Source: Desmodus rotundus (Eukaryota; Chordata; Mammalia; Chiroptera; Phyllostomidae). Taken from it: 64,000 nucleotides of DNA. Positions 1 through 11,575 of this stretch are shown here, one piece after another. The position numbers and the translations under genes are program-made. The notes beneath the pieces are model-generated. The model had not been told where the DNA came from. It saw only the letters and a program-made list of their open reading frames with translations, and did not search any database. Every line of letters begins with the position of its first letter. Position 1 is the stretch's first letter. The stretch spans positions 17,246,739 through 17,310,738 of the forward strand of contig NC_071397.1 in the NCBI RefSeq assembly GCF_022682495.2, written 5' to 3'.

Positions 1-339
1 ATAGAAACGTGTTCCCAGCGTGTCAGTGTAAAAGGTGTGTTTGTGTGGTTCCCAAGTCATGGGAGAGCCCTCCATGAGTGTATCTCAGGGGTCGAGGCTG
101 TGTGTGTTTGCAAGGGCCCTCCTGGGTGTGTTATAACATGACTTCATGGGCAGAATGACCCTGCATGTGCAGATGCAGTGTAGACAGGAGGCCAGGATCC
201 GAATCAGTCTTGAGATTAATGATAAAGTTTGCTGTTTGTCCTCTCTCCTGAAAGACTTGGGAGAGGCCCCCGGGGTGGGTTCTTGGAAAGAATTGGACAG
301 CGGTTAAGTGTCTCTCGCTGTCTCAGCTCCTCCGGCCTT
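1..339. other. Region upstream of the PAQR8 CpG island
   Basis: Non-coding flank with no recognisable gene or repeat. Base composition changes sharply near 340, where the CpG-rich segment starts. By human gene order the next gene upstream should be MCM3, but none of it is visible here. Confidence 0.5.
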
Positions 340-1580
340 TAGCAGCTGAAGGGGGGTTGCGCGGGTCTGAGCCTGGGTGGAAGGAAGAGGCCTCAGCCAA
401 CTTCCTCCGCCGCGGCGGCCAGGGACGCAGTGGGAGGAGGGGGTGCACGGGTCTGCGCCTCCCGCCCGGGGGCCGGGAAGGGGCGGAGCCGGGTGGTGCC
501 CGCCCCCAGCCGTCCCCTTTTTCCCGGCCGCTCCCCAGTGCAGCGCTGGCCCGGGTCACTGCCGCTTGCGGGAAGCTGGGAGCTGGGAGCTGAGTGGTGT
601 TGCGGGCTGGGCCGACTGAGCTGCGCCCTCGGACACAAGCCGCCCCTGACAGTGAGTTCCATCGCGGGAAGCGCGGAGTGGGTCCGCCTGGGGATCAGGA
701 CCGCATCATTGGGGAGCCCCGAGGCGCAAGCACGCGGGGCGGGGATGTCATAATCGCGACGTAGGGGAGCCCCAGAACCTGAGCCCAGAGGGGCGTTCTG
801 AATCGCGAGGTCGAGAAACCCGAAACCGGGGGCGGAGTGTCAGTGCACCTATGCTGGGGACTCCCAGAGCCCCAACCCCGAGGGCGAGGGGGCGGGTCAG
901 GATCGTGGCGGCGGGAGGTCTCGGAGCCGAACCTGGAGGGCTGAGGGGTCAGGATCAGACCTGGGGTGTCGCGGGTATGGAAACCTGCTGAGACGGAATC
1001 GGGAGCGTCCTGTCGGTATTCTCCGGGCGCCCTCCTCTGGGCGGAGAGCAGAACCCGGGAGGGGAGTGCGGAGGAAAGGAAACCCGAGGCAGGCGGGGCG
1101 GAAGGGGGAGCCAGAGAGAGGGGAGCCCCAGAAAGGATAGGGTGGGGCGAGGCTTGCGGCTTCTCAGGGGAAAGATGGAAGGGGCTTCTCCCAGAGAGTG
1201 GGCGCGGGAAGCGGAGTTCTGCGCAGAGCCAGGGTGCAGCGGGTTACCTTATGGAGAATAGGGGTTTGGAGGAATGGAACGCTGCGGCGGGGGGTCGGGA
1301 GACGGCGGGGTGAGTGGTGGGGCAGGGACTCGGGGAATGTCTCTGCCAAGGGAATGCACCCCCCTCGGTGGAATGGGGTTATGGGCACCTCGAGAGGGCA
1401 GCTACTCAAGAGAGCAAGACTGGGCAACCCAAAGGAGGCAGGTGGAGACTCCGCACCCAGCAAACTCAGGGAGTGGTGGTAACTTGGGCCGGGGAGACTC
1501 GGGGGACGGGGGCGGAGGACCTCGCCGACCAGGCGCGGGGATCCGAAGGCAGCCGTGGTCCCTGGGCCACCCAGCTACCG
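340..1580 (+). promoter_or_regulatory. PAQR8: CpG island, probable PAQR8 promoter
   Basis: Dense in CG dinucleotides and G/C runs, unlike the AT-rich DNA that follows. It contains GC boxes (GGGCGG near 481 and around 1097) and no TATA box at an obvious place. It lies about 34 kb upstream of the PAQR8 coding exon on the same strand, and no other gene start lies between. PAQR8 genes in mammals have a non-coding first exon far from a single coding exon, so this is the natural promoter. The many short open frames here are a consequence of high GC and show no protein family. The exact transcription start cannot be read from sequence alone. Confidence 0.75.
480..651 (+). other. PAQR8: Candidate non-coding exon 1 of PAQR8
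   Basis: The segment ends at a GTGAGT donor at 652-657 (intron side perfect, exon side GACA, so the usual last G is missing). It contains no ATG, as expected for a clean leader. Alternative donors in the same island are GTGAGT at 1310 and GTGAGG at 1591, both after a G. The acceptor for any of them would be the one at 35345/35346. The start at 480 is nominal. Only cDNA or RNA-seq could choose between the donors. Confidence 0.3.
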
Positions 1581-3534
1581 ACCAACAAGGGTGAGGCCCA
1601 GATGAGCTCTTTGTTACAGCCTGTATTGCTGAGCTGGGTTAGAAGTGATTTTGGTCAGAGACCAGATGAGAAGAATCTAAGTCTAAAAGAGTAGTTACGG
1701 AGTGAGATTTCAGAGGTAGAGTTAAGATCTGCAGTTAAGATCTGTGTGCGCCTTAGGCATAACTCATAATAAAGGGGTGTGTAATTTTTAGATCCGTATG
1801 TGCTACTTGCTCCCCACTCTGTACTCTGTGAGAGGCTATTTCTGAATAAAATCTGGAGGAAAATCAGCAATGTGCACGGGCACACACACAAACACACCGC
1901 CCACAAATGCACTAGATTTCTCAGCCAAGTAAACACCGGGAGTACTGTAGAGTTTCTCGATTGTTTGTGATGGGGTCTCCCTTACTAAAGTTAATAGGAA
2001 GGTATCTACCTGGAGGATGGACTGCCTTCGCCCTCATAAAATGTCCACAGTCTGTACCCACCCCTCAAGTGTCCAGGCCACCTGGCAGGGAGCAGAGCTG
2101 CTTAGGACCTCAGTGGATGGCTATCCAAGTGTGTGCATAAAGATAAACAAATGGCCAGTGTAGCGAGCGTCTGTTTGTTTGTTTTCTGTTGTTTGTCTTT
2201 GGTTCCAGCTTCCTTTACGTGTGATAATTCATTTGTTTGGTATTACAGCTAATTCAGGAAGACCCCCAGGGCCCAGGATTCTGTTACGTGGATTTCTCTA
2301 TGGGAAGGTTACCAGACTTTGTGGGGGCGGGGAGGAGAGAGCTGCCTCCCACTCCTTCTGTCCTGGATGCAGATCCGACTTCTGACAGCACTGAGATTGG
2401 AGCTTCCTGGGAGGATCAAGGACTCTGTAGGCAGCTAGCATTCCTTTGACCTGTTTTGTTTGTTTGTTTATTTGTTTTCCTTCTTCACGAAAAGGAAGTC
2501 TCTTCAATAATTATGCAAGTTAACGGGGGAGTGATTTATGCTTTTTACCAGTATCATTATAGGACAGGCTTTTTTTCCTTTTCATTAAGGGGGTGATCAG
2601 AACCTCGTACAAAACCTGCATGATCATTGTTGCAGCAGAATGTGTATTCACTTGGAAATAAAGCTAGCTGACTCTTCCAATTCTTTATCCAAAGTTAAAA
2701 GAAATATGCCCGTATTTATACATTCAAGTGAGTATTTCTCCCCTTCCAACGCCTCCTCTTGGCAGGCTGTGCACTAATTCTGGGGATGCTGTCATTGCTG
2801 AGAATAATTTTGAAGCTCGTGCTTTGGCACTGCCTTCGGAGTTTGCAACACATTTAACTGAATTGCCTCCTGATGGCAAACCTTCCTCAGTCGGGAAAGA
2901 GCCAAATACCATGTGGGGCCAACTGTGGCCTCTGAGGTGGGGAGTGAAGGTTGTAATCGGAAGTATGGCCATTAACGTGATGAGAGTCCTGTGGAAGGAC
3001 CAGCAGCTCCAAGATGGGCATCCAGTAGAGGCATGTGTGTGTGTTCAGGATCGAAGGCAGTCCACGCGCCCCTTCCTTTGGGTGTTTATGGTCTGGTATG
3101 TGTGTTAAAGTACTGGACCTATCACCTCAGTGTTGTACTTTATGGCCCATTGAGCTGAGAAAACAAGCCTTTCTCTCCCCTTGCAGGTACTCTTTACCTG
3201 GCTCTTTTCATCACTGTGCATTTTTACAGAAAACTAAACAAACAAACAAAAGATTTGTCTTCTCGTGTGCACACACACACAAAAGGTATCCAGAAAATCA
3301 CTTAACATATGTGTTAAGTGATTAATGCCTTGTACTTGAGATTTCATGTAAAAGGATCAATATAGAAGCAAGGGGAAGGGAATGGTTTCTGCAAATCCAT
3401 TTTGGTCTTGGGATTCCATGGCACCCAATGTGAAAAATTGACTTACCATCTCCCTGTTCTTCCATTGTTTTCCTCAGTCCTTTTTTTTTTCAGGATATAA
3501 TCAAAAGCTTTATGCAGCCATCACTCAAATCTGG
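1581..3534. other. PAQR8 intron 1, no feature seen
   Basis: AT-richer intronic DNA with short simple tracts (TTTG repeats near 2450, CA-rich near 1880, CAAA repeats near 3236). No coding family or clear transposon was recognised. Confidence 0.4.
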
Positions 3535-3735
3535 ATCTGGCTATGATCTTAGGCAAGTTATTACATCTCTTTTGGCCTCAGTTTTCTTACCTGAAAAAGA
3601 AGATACTAATGAGTGTGTGCCTCATGGGACTGGAATGAAGATTTAATAAGATTTATGCATGTAGAACACTAAGTTCAGGGCCTGGCACATAGTGCTCCAC
3701 AGAGTCTAGCTAGTTTTGTTATTAGTATTGTTTAT
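3535..3735 (+). mobile_element. MIR SINE remnant
   Basis: Follows the MIR core in order: 'cttaggcaagttatta', 'cctcagttttcttacctg', 'gaagatttaataagat' and 'ggcctggcacatagtg'. Diverged and old, in sense orientation in PAQR8 intron 1. Confidence 0.75.
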
Positions 3736-4756
3736 TGGTAGTTATTTTAAAATTCCTTGGAAGCCATGTACAAATTTATCATTTCCTAGGTAATGATATT
3801 CCCCTCAGCTGGGCTTTGCAAATGGTTATGTGAATGAGAACGTTTTGCGTTTACTCTCCTGGCCTCCTAGGGGTTTTTAAAGAGCAACTGTGAAAGCCAC
3901 TGTAGCTAGCTACTTTATTTTTAATTCCAATGTTTTTAAAAACCAACATTCCTTTTTTGATTGTGTATTAGGTATAATAGTTTAGTGACATCTGAAGGAA
4001 AAAAGTGAAAGCTTCTTCCTTTTTTCCTTGACCCAATAAAATGTGACTCTAGTGAAAAAGCTACAGTTCTTTGGCATGTGTTGAAAGGGGTGACTCTGGT
4101 GAACATTTGTTTTAGTTGAACTTGAGTTTTGTTCTGCTTTGTTTTTTCAATGGCAGGGAAGAAGAACCTGGCACTAAGCTCTCAGCACTTCCATAAATAT
4201 TGCCATTAATTTTTTCAGAGTACGAATTTTATTTAAATTTGTATGTAAAGTAGGAAGACACAAACGGTGGGAATATAATTTCAATTTCATTTTCATCAAA
4301 TAGTAAAGGGCTTTTATGAAGTGGGTGTTCCATGCAATGTTCGACATTCAGTGAGCGTTCTCTGTTTTAGGCAAGCCTGTGCAGGAGACAGAGATGTACA
4401 AGAAACACTTCGTCCTCCAGACAATCACATAACGTGCTCTCACAGGGCTATGCATTAGCAAGTTTTCTTTCTCCCCGTGGCTCATGGGGCCAAAGATGAA
4501 ATGGGATTTCACTCCTGTTCTTTTCTCTCAATTTCTTGGAGAAGGCTAAATGTATATAGTAGATCTCTTAATAGTGTTCGTAATTTTGAGGTGGATTAAC
4601 TTTCAGGATTAAAGCCTGCCATGCACTCACATGCCATGAAAGGAGATAATGGCTATAAAAGTACTTGGTGAATTGTAACACATCTCACTGTAGGACAGGA
4701 CGATGTTGTTGCACTTATAAAGTACGAGGAAACAATACAGCATGGGGGGTTAGACT

Positions 4757-4981
4757 ACGTGGTTCTCGGTGCGCAGGAGAAGTGGTGTTGCCCCACACCA
4801 CCGGAGGACATTTGGCAACATCTGGAGACATTTTGGGTTGTTACAGCTGGAGGCGGGGAGGATGTTACTGGCATCTGATAGGTAGAGGCTAGAGATGCTG
4901 CTAAGCATCTTCTAATGCACAGGACAACCCCTCACAACAAAGAATTATCCAGTCCCAAATGTCAACAGTGCTAGAAACCCC
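4757..4981 (+). mobile_element. MER20 hAT-Charlie DNA transposon
   Basis: Nearly full-length match to MER20: 'ggttctc' start, 'acatctggagacattttgg', 'ggcatctgataggtagagg', 'gatgctgctaagcatc', 'acaacaaagaattatcc' and the 'ctagaaacccc' end. MER20 is a non-autonomous placental-mammal element known for copies that act as progesterone/cAMP-responsive enhancers in endometrial stromal cells. The location in a progestin receptor gene is discussed as a finding. Confidence 0.85.
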
Positions 4982-5059
4982 GAACGAGAGCAGGGGATCT
5001 GGAGTGGGGGATGAACCTGCGTTAGCATCCCTGGCACCCTCAGTTATTAAATGCACAAG

Positions 5060-5170
5060 CCTGGGTGAGTACCTTAAACCTCAGAATCTATGAAGTGCGT
5101 GTCGGAACAGATACTACAGAATTAAATGAGATACTTAGCAAACAGAAAGCACCCAGTAATGGTAACTCTT
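5060..5170 (+). mobile_element. MIR 3' fragment
   Basis: The piece 'gaattaaatgagatacttagcaaa' followed by 'agcacccagtaatggtaa' resembles the 3' half of MIR. Short and diverged. Confidence 0.4.
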
Positions 5171-5940
5171 AGTAAACCCAGGACTGTATGCCTCAAACAG
5201 ACAGTTTTTTGTTTTTTTAACCAATTGTGTACAGAACTAATACAGGTTTCTTGACCCCGTCTGTGTGTTCAAGGAAAGAGCAGGGACACAGGCTGGCAGC
5301 CTCCAGCATTCTGGTAACACATGCATTCTGGCCCAGGTTCTGCCCTGGTTCTACCAGACAGCTAAGTGTGGGCTTCGGATCACGCCAACCAGGTGACCAG
5401 GACAGCCCCCCAGCTCTCTATTCTATAGAGCACAGACAGAGGGGCTTTCTCTCTCCTCTGGGCTCTACCTGGAAGGAGATAGCCAGGAAACGAAGCCCCT
5501 TTTGACCGAACTTATCTCCAAGCTCTTCTGGAACCCCTGTCTACACAGGGTCAGAGCAGGCGAGGAGGTCTGGCGGTTTCCCTTTACTTTCCCTTAGCTC
5601 CTCCTACTCAAGCTAAAAGTTCTTGTAGGGGTCCTTTCACTTTTAGCACAACGCTCCAAATCCGTTCCAGATTTTGCTCTGCATGGAGTTACCCTGCCAT
5701 CCGGGGAGGAGAAGGGAGTCCTCCCATGAAGCCCAAGCTTCACTTTGATCTTCATTCCTTTCCCTGTTTTCCTGGAGCACACTGAAGCCACATGAGTGAG
5801 TAATGCACTCACAGTTACCAGTGGAGCTTCAGCAGGGGGTGGGGGTGGGGAGACATCCGGGTGCAGAGAGTGTTTAGCAGACGGGGATATAAATAATTTA
5901 CCCAGTGGTGTTTTAGCTGTGAGCTAGATAGAAATCATTA
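5171..5940. other. PAQR8 intron 1, no feature seen
   Basis: Unique-looking intronic DNA. Both strands have open frames, but they show no family resemblance. Confidence 0.35.
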
Positions 5941-6112
5941 GCTCTGTGGTGCCCAGTTCTGGCTGTCTAAGAATGCTGGTGCCCAGGCCCCAACCCATAC
6001 CACTGATTCGGAATCTTGGTGGGTAGGGCCTGGGCACCAGATTTTTAAAATGCTCCTCAGATGATTCTGATGCCCATTGAGTCAAGGGTCATGACTTTGC
6101 CTTGTGAAATGC
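5941..6112 (+). mobile_element. MER5-like hAT-Charlie remnant
   Basis: Contains 'gtgcccaggccccaaccc', 'gattcggaatcttggtggg', 'agggcctgggcaccag' and 'gctcctcagatgattctga', the usual order in MER5A-type elements. A-rich simple sequence follows at about 6124-6165. Confidence 0.6.
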
Positions 6113-6639
6113 ATGATCTGCATTAAAAACACAACAAAAAAAGAAAAAGAAAAAGAAAGAAAACCAAATTAAAATGTCAAAGTTGTTGTTTTTCAGTGAT
6201 GAGTATGCCTGTTTGAATGTAAAACATGTTTCTCCTAATGGGTTACAGTCAAAAAAAACTTAGAAAAACATCGTTTTGGAGCCTTAGTGGTATTTCATCC
6301 ATGTTGACAAATTTACCTCTTGCAATGTTTTTGTGCAAGCATCTGCAATATGACTTTTGCACCTGTCCTGCAGGGCACAGAGAGCAAATATCCTCGTACT
6401 GATTTTTTTCACAGCTGAAAGAAACTTGGAGTTGGAAAAGGTGAGAAATTTGTCAAAGTCACAATGGGAAAGTGGTAAAAACAGGGACTCAAACCCAAGG
6501 CTTCTGATTAGTGCCATAGGGCTCTGTCGACCACATCTTTCTCCTCTGGCTTAGCAGGCGCTGTGTAAAGGAACTGCGCGAGCCTGGCTTCAGCACCCTA
6601 AAAATAATTCCTGATGGACCACTTACTAGTGTCGGGAAA

Positions 6640-6790
6640 TAGATTTAATTCTCAGAACAACTCAAGGAGATTAGTGTTATTAGTCCCCTTTCACAGATGA
6701 GGAAACTGAGGTGCAGAGAGGTTGTGACTTGCCCAATGAGCAGAGATCTGACAGCAAGGTCGCACTCTTTATTTGTGCTTTCTGTTGCCC
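6640..6790 (-). mobile_element. MIR SINE remnant, antisense
   Basis: The string 'acagatgaggaaactgaggt', followed by 'gcagagaggttgtgacttgc' is the reverse complement of the MIR core. Confidence 0.75.
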
Positions 6791-6870
6791 CAGTACTCGT
6801 TTGCTGACATTTCTCTAGATTCTAGACTCCTGTCCCCAGGGACAGTTTAAATATTAGGGAAATGGCCCTA

Positions 6871-7056
6871 TGCCTTAGTCAGCTCAGGCTGCCATAACAA
6901 AATACCACAGACTGGGTGCCGTGAACAACAGACATTTATTTCTCACAGTTCTAGAGGTTGGGAAGTAGAAGGTCAAGGTGCCAGTAGGTTTAGGTCCTGT
7001 GAGGGCCCTCTTCCTGGTTTGCAGACGGCCACCTTCTTGCTGTGTCCTGATGTCCC

Positions 7057-7092
<36 letters not shown>

Positions 7093-7306
7093 TGAGCGCT
7101 GCGTGAGTGCCTTGGAGAGCAGGAGAGCTCTCTCTCAGGTTTTCTGCACTAAACCCATCCTGGGACCCTACCCTAATGACCTTACTGAAACCTAATTACT
7201 TCCCAAAGGCCCCAGATTCAAATAAGGGGCCATCACATTGGGGATTAGGGCTTCAATATAAGCATTGGGAGGGGGCGGGGGATGTGCAGACATTCAGTTC
7301 ATAACA
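6871..7306 (-). mobile_element. Solo LTR of the ERVL-MaLR type (MST/MLT-like)
   Basis: Read on the minus strand it starts TGTTATGAACTGAATGT and ends in the MaLR signature 'cagtctgtggtattttgtta' through 'agctgactaaggca'. The ends are TG/CA. The flanking 5-bp target copies are cccta (6866-6870) and cccca (7307-7311), one base apart. There is no internal region or second LTR, so this is a solo LTR left by recombination. An internal (GACA)n stretch at about 7068-7092 has expanded inside it. Confidence 0.75.
7068..7092. repeat. (GACA)n microsatellite
   Basis: About six GACA units inside the MaLR LTR, directly after a short GA run. Confidence 0.85.
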
Positions 7307-7539
7307 CCCCAGTACCTGAAGCTTCCACTCACCTTTCCTCCTGTGTGTGGCTGGAAACCCATACCCCCACTGCCCTGTGATTAAGGAAACTTGCTCAGGC
7401 TGTTTGTGATACTAAATGGCACAAATCACTGAAATTCATGGTGTGATTTGAGTAGTCCTGGCTGGGGAGGAACCTGAACACTAAGCCTTGTAGGGTGAGA
7501 TCTTGATGGGCTTCTCAGTGGTCTGGAACCAAAGGATAT

Positions 7540-7690
7540 CTTTTTTATTCATTTGTCCATCCATCCATCCATCCATCCATCCATCCATCCATCCATCAAA
7601 TGTTAAGGGCCAGCCAGGGTCTATGCTCTGTACTGGGGATAGAATGATGGGCAAAAATGCAGCCCCTACACTTACAGAGGTTATAGTTTG
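7540..7690 (-). mobile_element. L2 LINE fragment, antisense
   Basis: After the CCAT array, 'tctatgctctgtactgggga', 'tagaatgatgggcaaaaatg' and 'gcccctacacttacagagg' follow the usual antisense L2 3'-end order. Confidence 0.5.
7556..7598. repeat. (CCAT)n microsatellite
   Basis: About ten uninterrupted CCAT units, starting in the part of the L2 element that normally reads 'ttcattcattcaa'. Likely length-polymorphic. Confidence 0.95.
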
Positions 7691-7699
7691 GAGGTAAGT

Positions 7700-9370
7700 T
7701 TTAGAGGTGACCCTCCACCTGAAAGATGGGTGGGGAAAGTATTTATCACGGCTTTTAAATACTTGTACACAGGTCCAAAGCAAAGCTCAGGCCACATGTC
7801 AATAGAAGAACACCGGAGAATTAGACTGTCCATTATCACATGCAATGTTTGGAAGCCACACTCCCCAAAGGTGGGGAACTGCTCTCTGCTGTAATAAGCC
7901 AACTGGGTTGGATGGTCAGGTTGAGTTCACCCTGGGGCTTCAGGAAGACTTTTCTTTTTTGCCTGTCTGGGAGGGTACAAACTTCCAAGCTGTCTATTTT
8001 CTTATGTGAGAGGACTTCAATACTGCATCAGTGCTGCTTTCAAATGAGTGAATTGATAATAATTATGATGCATGTTAATATATAATAGAGATAATGGGAA
8101 ACTCTAAGATTTCAAGATGAGTACAGAGAAGACCCAAGGCTGGCTCTCCCCCTTTTCCAGGCTGAGCTGGTTCCTGGTTGTAACTAATCCCCAGTTTCAG
8201 GGCTGTAAGAATTTGAAGGAGACCAGAGGTAGGGGTATTGATTTAAGAGGCTTTTGTTGGTCTTGAGACACAGCTAGCATGAAGGGCAGTGACATTTATC
8301 CTTCTAGGGTGATATAGTCCAAGATTCAGAAGAGCAAAGAAGAAAAACAGAGAATTTGTTGCTTTTTACCAGTAGCTTGCAACTATGTATTTGCCCTATC
8401 CTTAGCACCTGATTTTGGAGCCTAAGAGGATGCCCTCCTTCAACATAAGTGTATACAGTCAGAAAAGTGGGTGACGGCAACACGGAGCCAGGCCAGTTGA
8501 AGACGGAAGTAAAATGCATTTAACTCTGTTGCATATTGCCTGTAGATTATACTTATGTGAGGAATGAAACTCTCTGCTGGTAAAATTATCTTTTCATTTT
8601 AGGCTCATTCTAAAGAGTTGGTAAAGTTGTATATAATATAGAAGAAAAGGGAAGATGATGTAAAATCAGCCTTGGAGTGTAATGGCTCTTGAATTAGAAA
8701 ATTTATATTCTCCACGGTATATTTAACTCTGTTCACAGAATTCATTCCAGGAGTCCCATCTTAGCTTTTCTATTCCTGCACTTAAACAAGATAAAGGCAT
8801 TATTACCATTCTCTCCGGGTGCCAGGAATCCTGAGCACTTTAGGAAGCGGAATTAGTCAGTTTCATGACTGGCTAATGCTGAGGTTGGAATTGGCTGCAG
8901 TTCTCAAAGGTCACCCAGACAACAGGGTCAGGTGAGGCTCCAAAAAACAAAGTCATTTTTACGACATTGAAACTGGACAGCACTTTAGGAAGTTGGAAAT
9001 GATGCATCAAATCACAGTTTGGTGCAGAGGTTCGGGTTAGTGTAGAACGTGCTGTAGAGATTTCCTGGATTCCATGGTCTTTTCTCCGTCTCTCTTTAAA
9101 ACATCCGGCATGAGGACTTGTGGCTTGTCACTTATGTCCCTGGAAGTAGTGCCACATTGTACTTGCTGCTGTCAATTCACAAGGTCCCTGGTAATCATCT
9201 GGGATGTTAATCGTTTTAAACGTCACAGCTGGAAAGGCTCTCTGACAGAGGGGCACTTGGGAGGAAAAACTAGGAACAAAGAAATAGGTGTTCTTAGGGG
9301 TGTAAATGCGATCATGCCAGAGCAGCAGAGGTGAGGTCCAAAAGGGAAACCTGTCAGTTCATCTACAGCG
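7700..9370. other. PAQR8 intron 1, mostly unassigned
   Basis: No gene. A weak antisense MIR-like piece ('caaaggtcacccagacaaca') lies near 8800-8935. The rest is unassigned intronic DNA. Confidence 0.35.
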
Positions 9371-9374
9371 ATTT

Positions 9375-9480
9375 TTTTGTCTAGTTAGTAAGTGCCCTAC
9401 ACTGTGCTACACACTTTGAGGGACAGAAGAGCAGCCTACAGCATTGTTTCTGTGCCTAAGGAGCCGATAATACATTTGGA
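9375..9480 (-). mobile_element. L2 LINE fragment, antisense
   Basis: 'taagtgccctacactgtgct' followed by 'cctaaggagccgataataca' matches the antisense L2 3' end. Diverged. Confidence 0.45.
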
Positions 9481-9949
9481 GCATCAAATTTTTCTCACAT
9501 AGAAAAGAAAGAAAAATTTAGACTGGTTATAGTTAAGTGCTGGACCTTGGAGCACAGGTGGTGGTCAGGTGTATGAAAAGAGCAAAGTTAACGTGAGCTC
9601 CTACGGTCGGAGTGTAAGTCAGAAGAATCAGCCTGCGTGAGATCTTGAAAGAGGGGTAGCATATAGATGATGAGGTGGGCATTTCTCATGGAGAGACAAC
9701 CCAAACAACAGCTTAGGGGCAAAAGTCAGAATGGCGTATGTGAACGGGAGGCCCCAAGGAAATTGCTTCATTCTGCTTCATTTTTTCCACACCACTTCAC
9801 ACATTCCATGTTTATTCGTTTAGACTCTTTCTTCTGCACTGGGTCATAGTGTTCGGCTGCATAGGGAATACGTACGGCAGGATTTCAGATCTAGGTTTCT
9901 TTCTGCAGTTGACTATTTTGAGAAAAGGAAATGAAATCATTCATTAAAA

Positions 9950-10140
9950 ATATTTTTCAAGGGCCTACTGTGTGCTTGTCACAGGTCTAGGTGTTGGAGA
10001 TGACCAAGATCCCTGCTTCTATGAAATATATAAATATTTTTGGGAGGAGACACACAATAAACAAATAAATCAGGAAGTGTATCATTCTAGGCAGTAAAAA
10101 CTGCTATGTACAAGAGTAAGTCGGGATAAGGGCAGAGAGA
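9950..10140 (-). mobile_element. L2 LINE fragment, antisense
   Basis: 'gggcctactgtgtgcttgtc', 'gttggagatgaccaagatcc' and 'acacaataaacaaataaatc' are in the usual antisense L2 3'-end order. Confidence 0.65.
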
Positions 10141-10275
10141 GTGCCAGTTTTAGATACGGTTAAGGATAAGTAAGGATAAGATAAAGGTTTTAAATGAGGC
10201 CTAAACTTCCCTAAAGTCTTTGCTAGTGGATTTCTGGCTTTATTATTTATACCCATCTCATCCATTGGTCCTCTA

Positions 10276-10999
10276 GACATGGTCTGTCTGGAAAAAGTCC
10301 AGCCATTGTTAATATAATGGAAATGGTTTACATGACATTGATGTAACCTGGCAGCCAAGGAGAGTGAACTGCACATGTGCGAACAATGACGACTTCACTG
10401 TACTTGTCAGTGGGGGCAGTAGACGCCATTGAGTGAGCATGTGTCCTGTGTGGTCATCACATTCAAAATGACTGAGTGAGTAGAGTAACAAATCTGCATC
10501 AAATTTTGCGTTAAGCTTGAACAGGCCTCTGAGGAAACTATTCAGATGATTTAAAAGGCTGAAGCTCCGGGCAACTGGTGATTGGCAGCTTTATCGTGAC
10601 CACGCGCCCACTCATGCATCATGACTCATAAAGAATTTTTTGGCAAAGCATCATTATCACCAAGGTGACTCAGCCCTGCCACGGCCCAGATTTGGCACCC
10701 TACGACTTCTGGCTTTTCCCAAAACCAAAATCACCTTTGAAAGGGAAGAGATTTCAGACCATGGATGACATTTGGGAAAATACGATGGGGCTGCTGAAGG
10801 TGATTCCAACAAAAGATTTTGCAGAGTATTGTGAACAGTGGAAGAGACGCTGGGAGAACTGCGTGAGGTCCCATGGTGCCTACTTTGAAGGGGACTGAGG
10901 CGTCATTGTCCTATGTACAGTATTTCTTGTGTCTTGTATCTTCTATAAATGTCTCTCTTTTTCATAGTACATGGATGGATACTTTCTGGACAGACCTCG
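10276..10999 (+). mobile_element. Internally deleted mariner (Tc1/mariner) transposon
   Basis: Inverted ends are visible: 'ggtctgtctggaaaaagtcc' at the left and, read in reverse complement, 'ggtctgtccagaaagtatcc' at the right. Each end abuts a TA (10274-10275 and 11000-11001), the mariner target duplication. At about 724 bp it is shorter than the roughly 1.3 kb of an autonomous mariner. The left part carries leader and N-terminal transposase sequence and the right part the C-terminal catalytic region, so the middle has been lost. Old and inactive. Confidence 0.85.
10580..10898 (+). pseudogene. Broken mariner transposase, C-terminal part
   Basis: The first part reads RDHAPTH, corresponding to the conserved HDNAP-type motif with the second catalytic Asp, then meets a stop and a frameshift. 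An open frame from about 10665 reads GPDLAPYDFWLFPK, which holds the third Asp of the mariner DD34D triad, and runs to a terminal YFEGD and stop. The frame is interrupted and the N-terminal DNA-binding half is missing, so no active transposase can be made. Confidence 0.8.
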
Positions 11000-11389
11000 T
11001 ATCTACAGTGGACATTCAATAGGTGGCCTTGCCAGAATTGAATTTGGCCATATTTTTCTCATGATTTTTTACTATTTATAATTTCTTTAAATTTAAATGT
11101 CACGAGACGTTTATGGAAGGAGAAGAGGGAACCACATAGGAGAGTAGGCACTGATGACAATAACATAGTTATCTATACTTCACCTCTGTGAAGAAGATTG
11201 AATACATCTGCATTAAAGTATTAGCGCATAAAGAAAAGAAAATGTTAAACTGCTTATAATTATGTGTCTGTGATATGTCTCCTGACCTGGAGAACCACTG
11301 TGTCTAAATATATTAACCAAATTGCAAAGGAGGTACTTATGATACAACCCCGTGTACCTGAAGGCATACAGAGACATAAAATTGCTACT

Positions 11390-11575
11390 GTGTATTGAGC
11401 AATTGCTGTGTGCCAGGCATTGTGCAATGCACCCTATTTACAGTCTCGCTAATCCCTGAAACAACCTTAGGCGATATTACGGTTTACCCAGGAGAAAACT
11501 AGGATGAAGCGGCTAGCCCAAAGCCACTGCAGTTATTAAGTGTCAGAGGTGCGACTGGAGATCCCACATCTTTGA
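11390..11575 (-). mobile_element. MIR SINE remnant, antisense
   Basis: 'gctgtgtgccaggcattgtg' and 'cagttattaagtgtcagagg' in antisense MIR order. Confidence 0.6.

Noticed and set aside
323..1694. Many open frames of 60-126 codons in the CpG island
   Set aside because: High GC lowers stop frequency. The translations are low-complexity (R, G, P-rich) without known domains.
7500..7600. CRISPR-like or satellite array
   Set aside because: It is a plain CCAT tetranucleotide microsatellite, without spacers.
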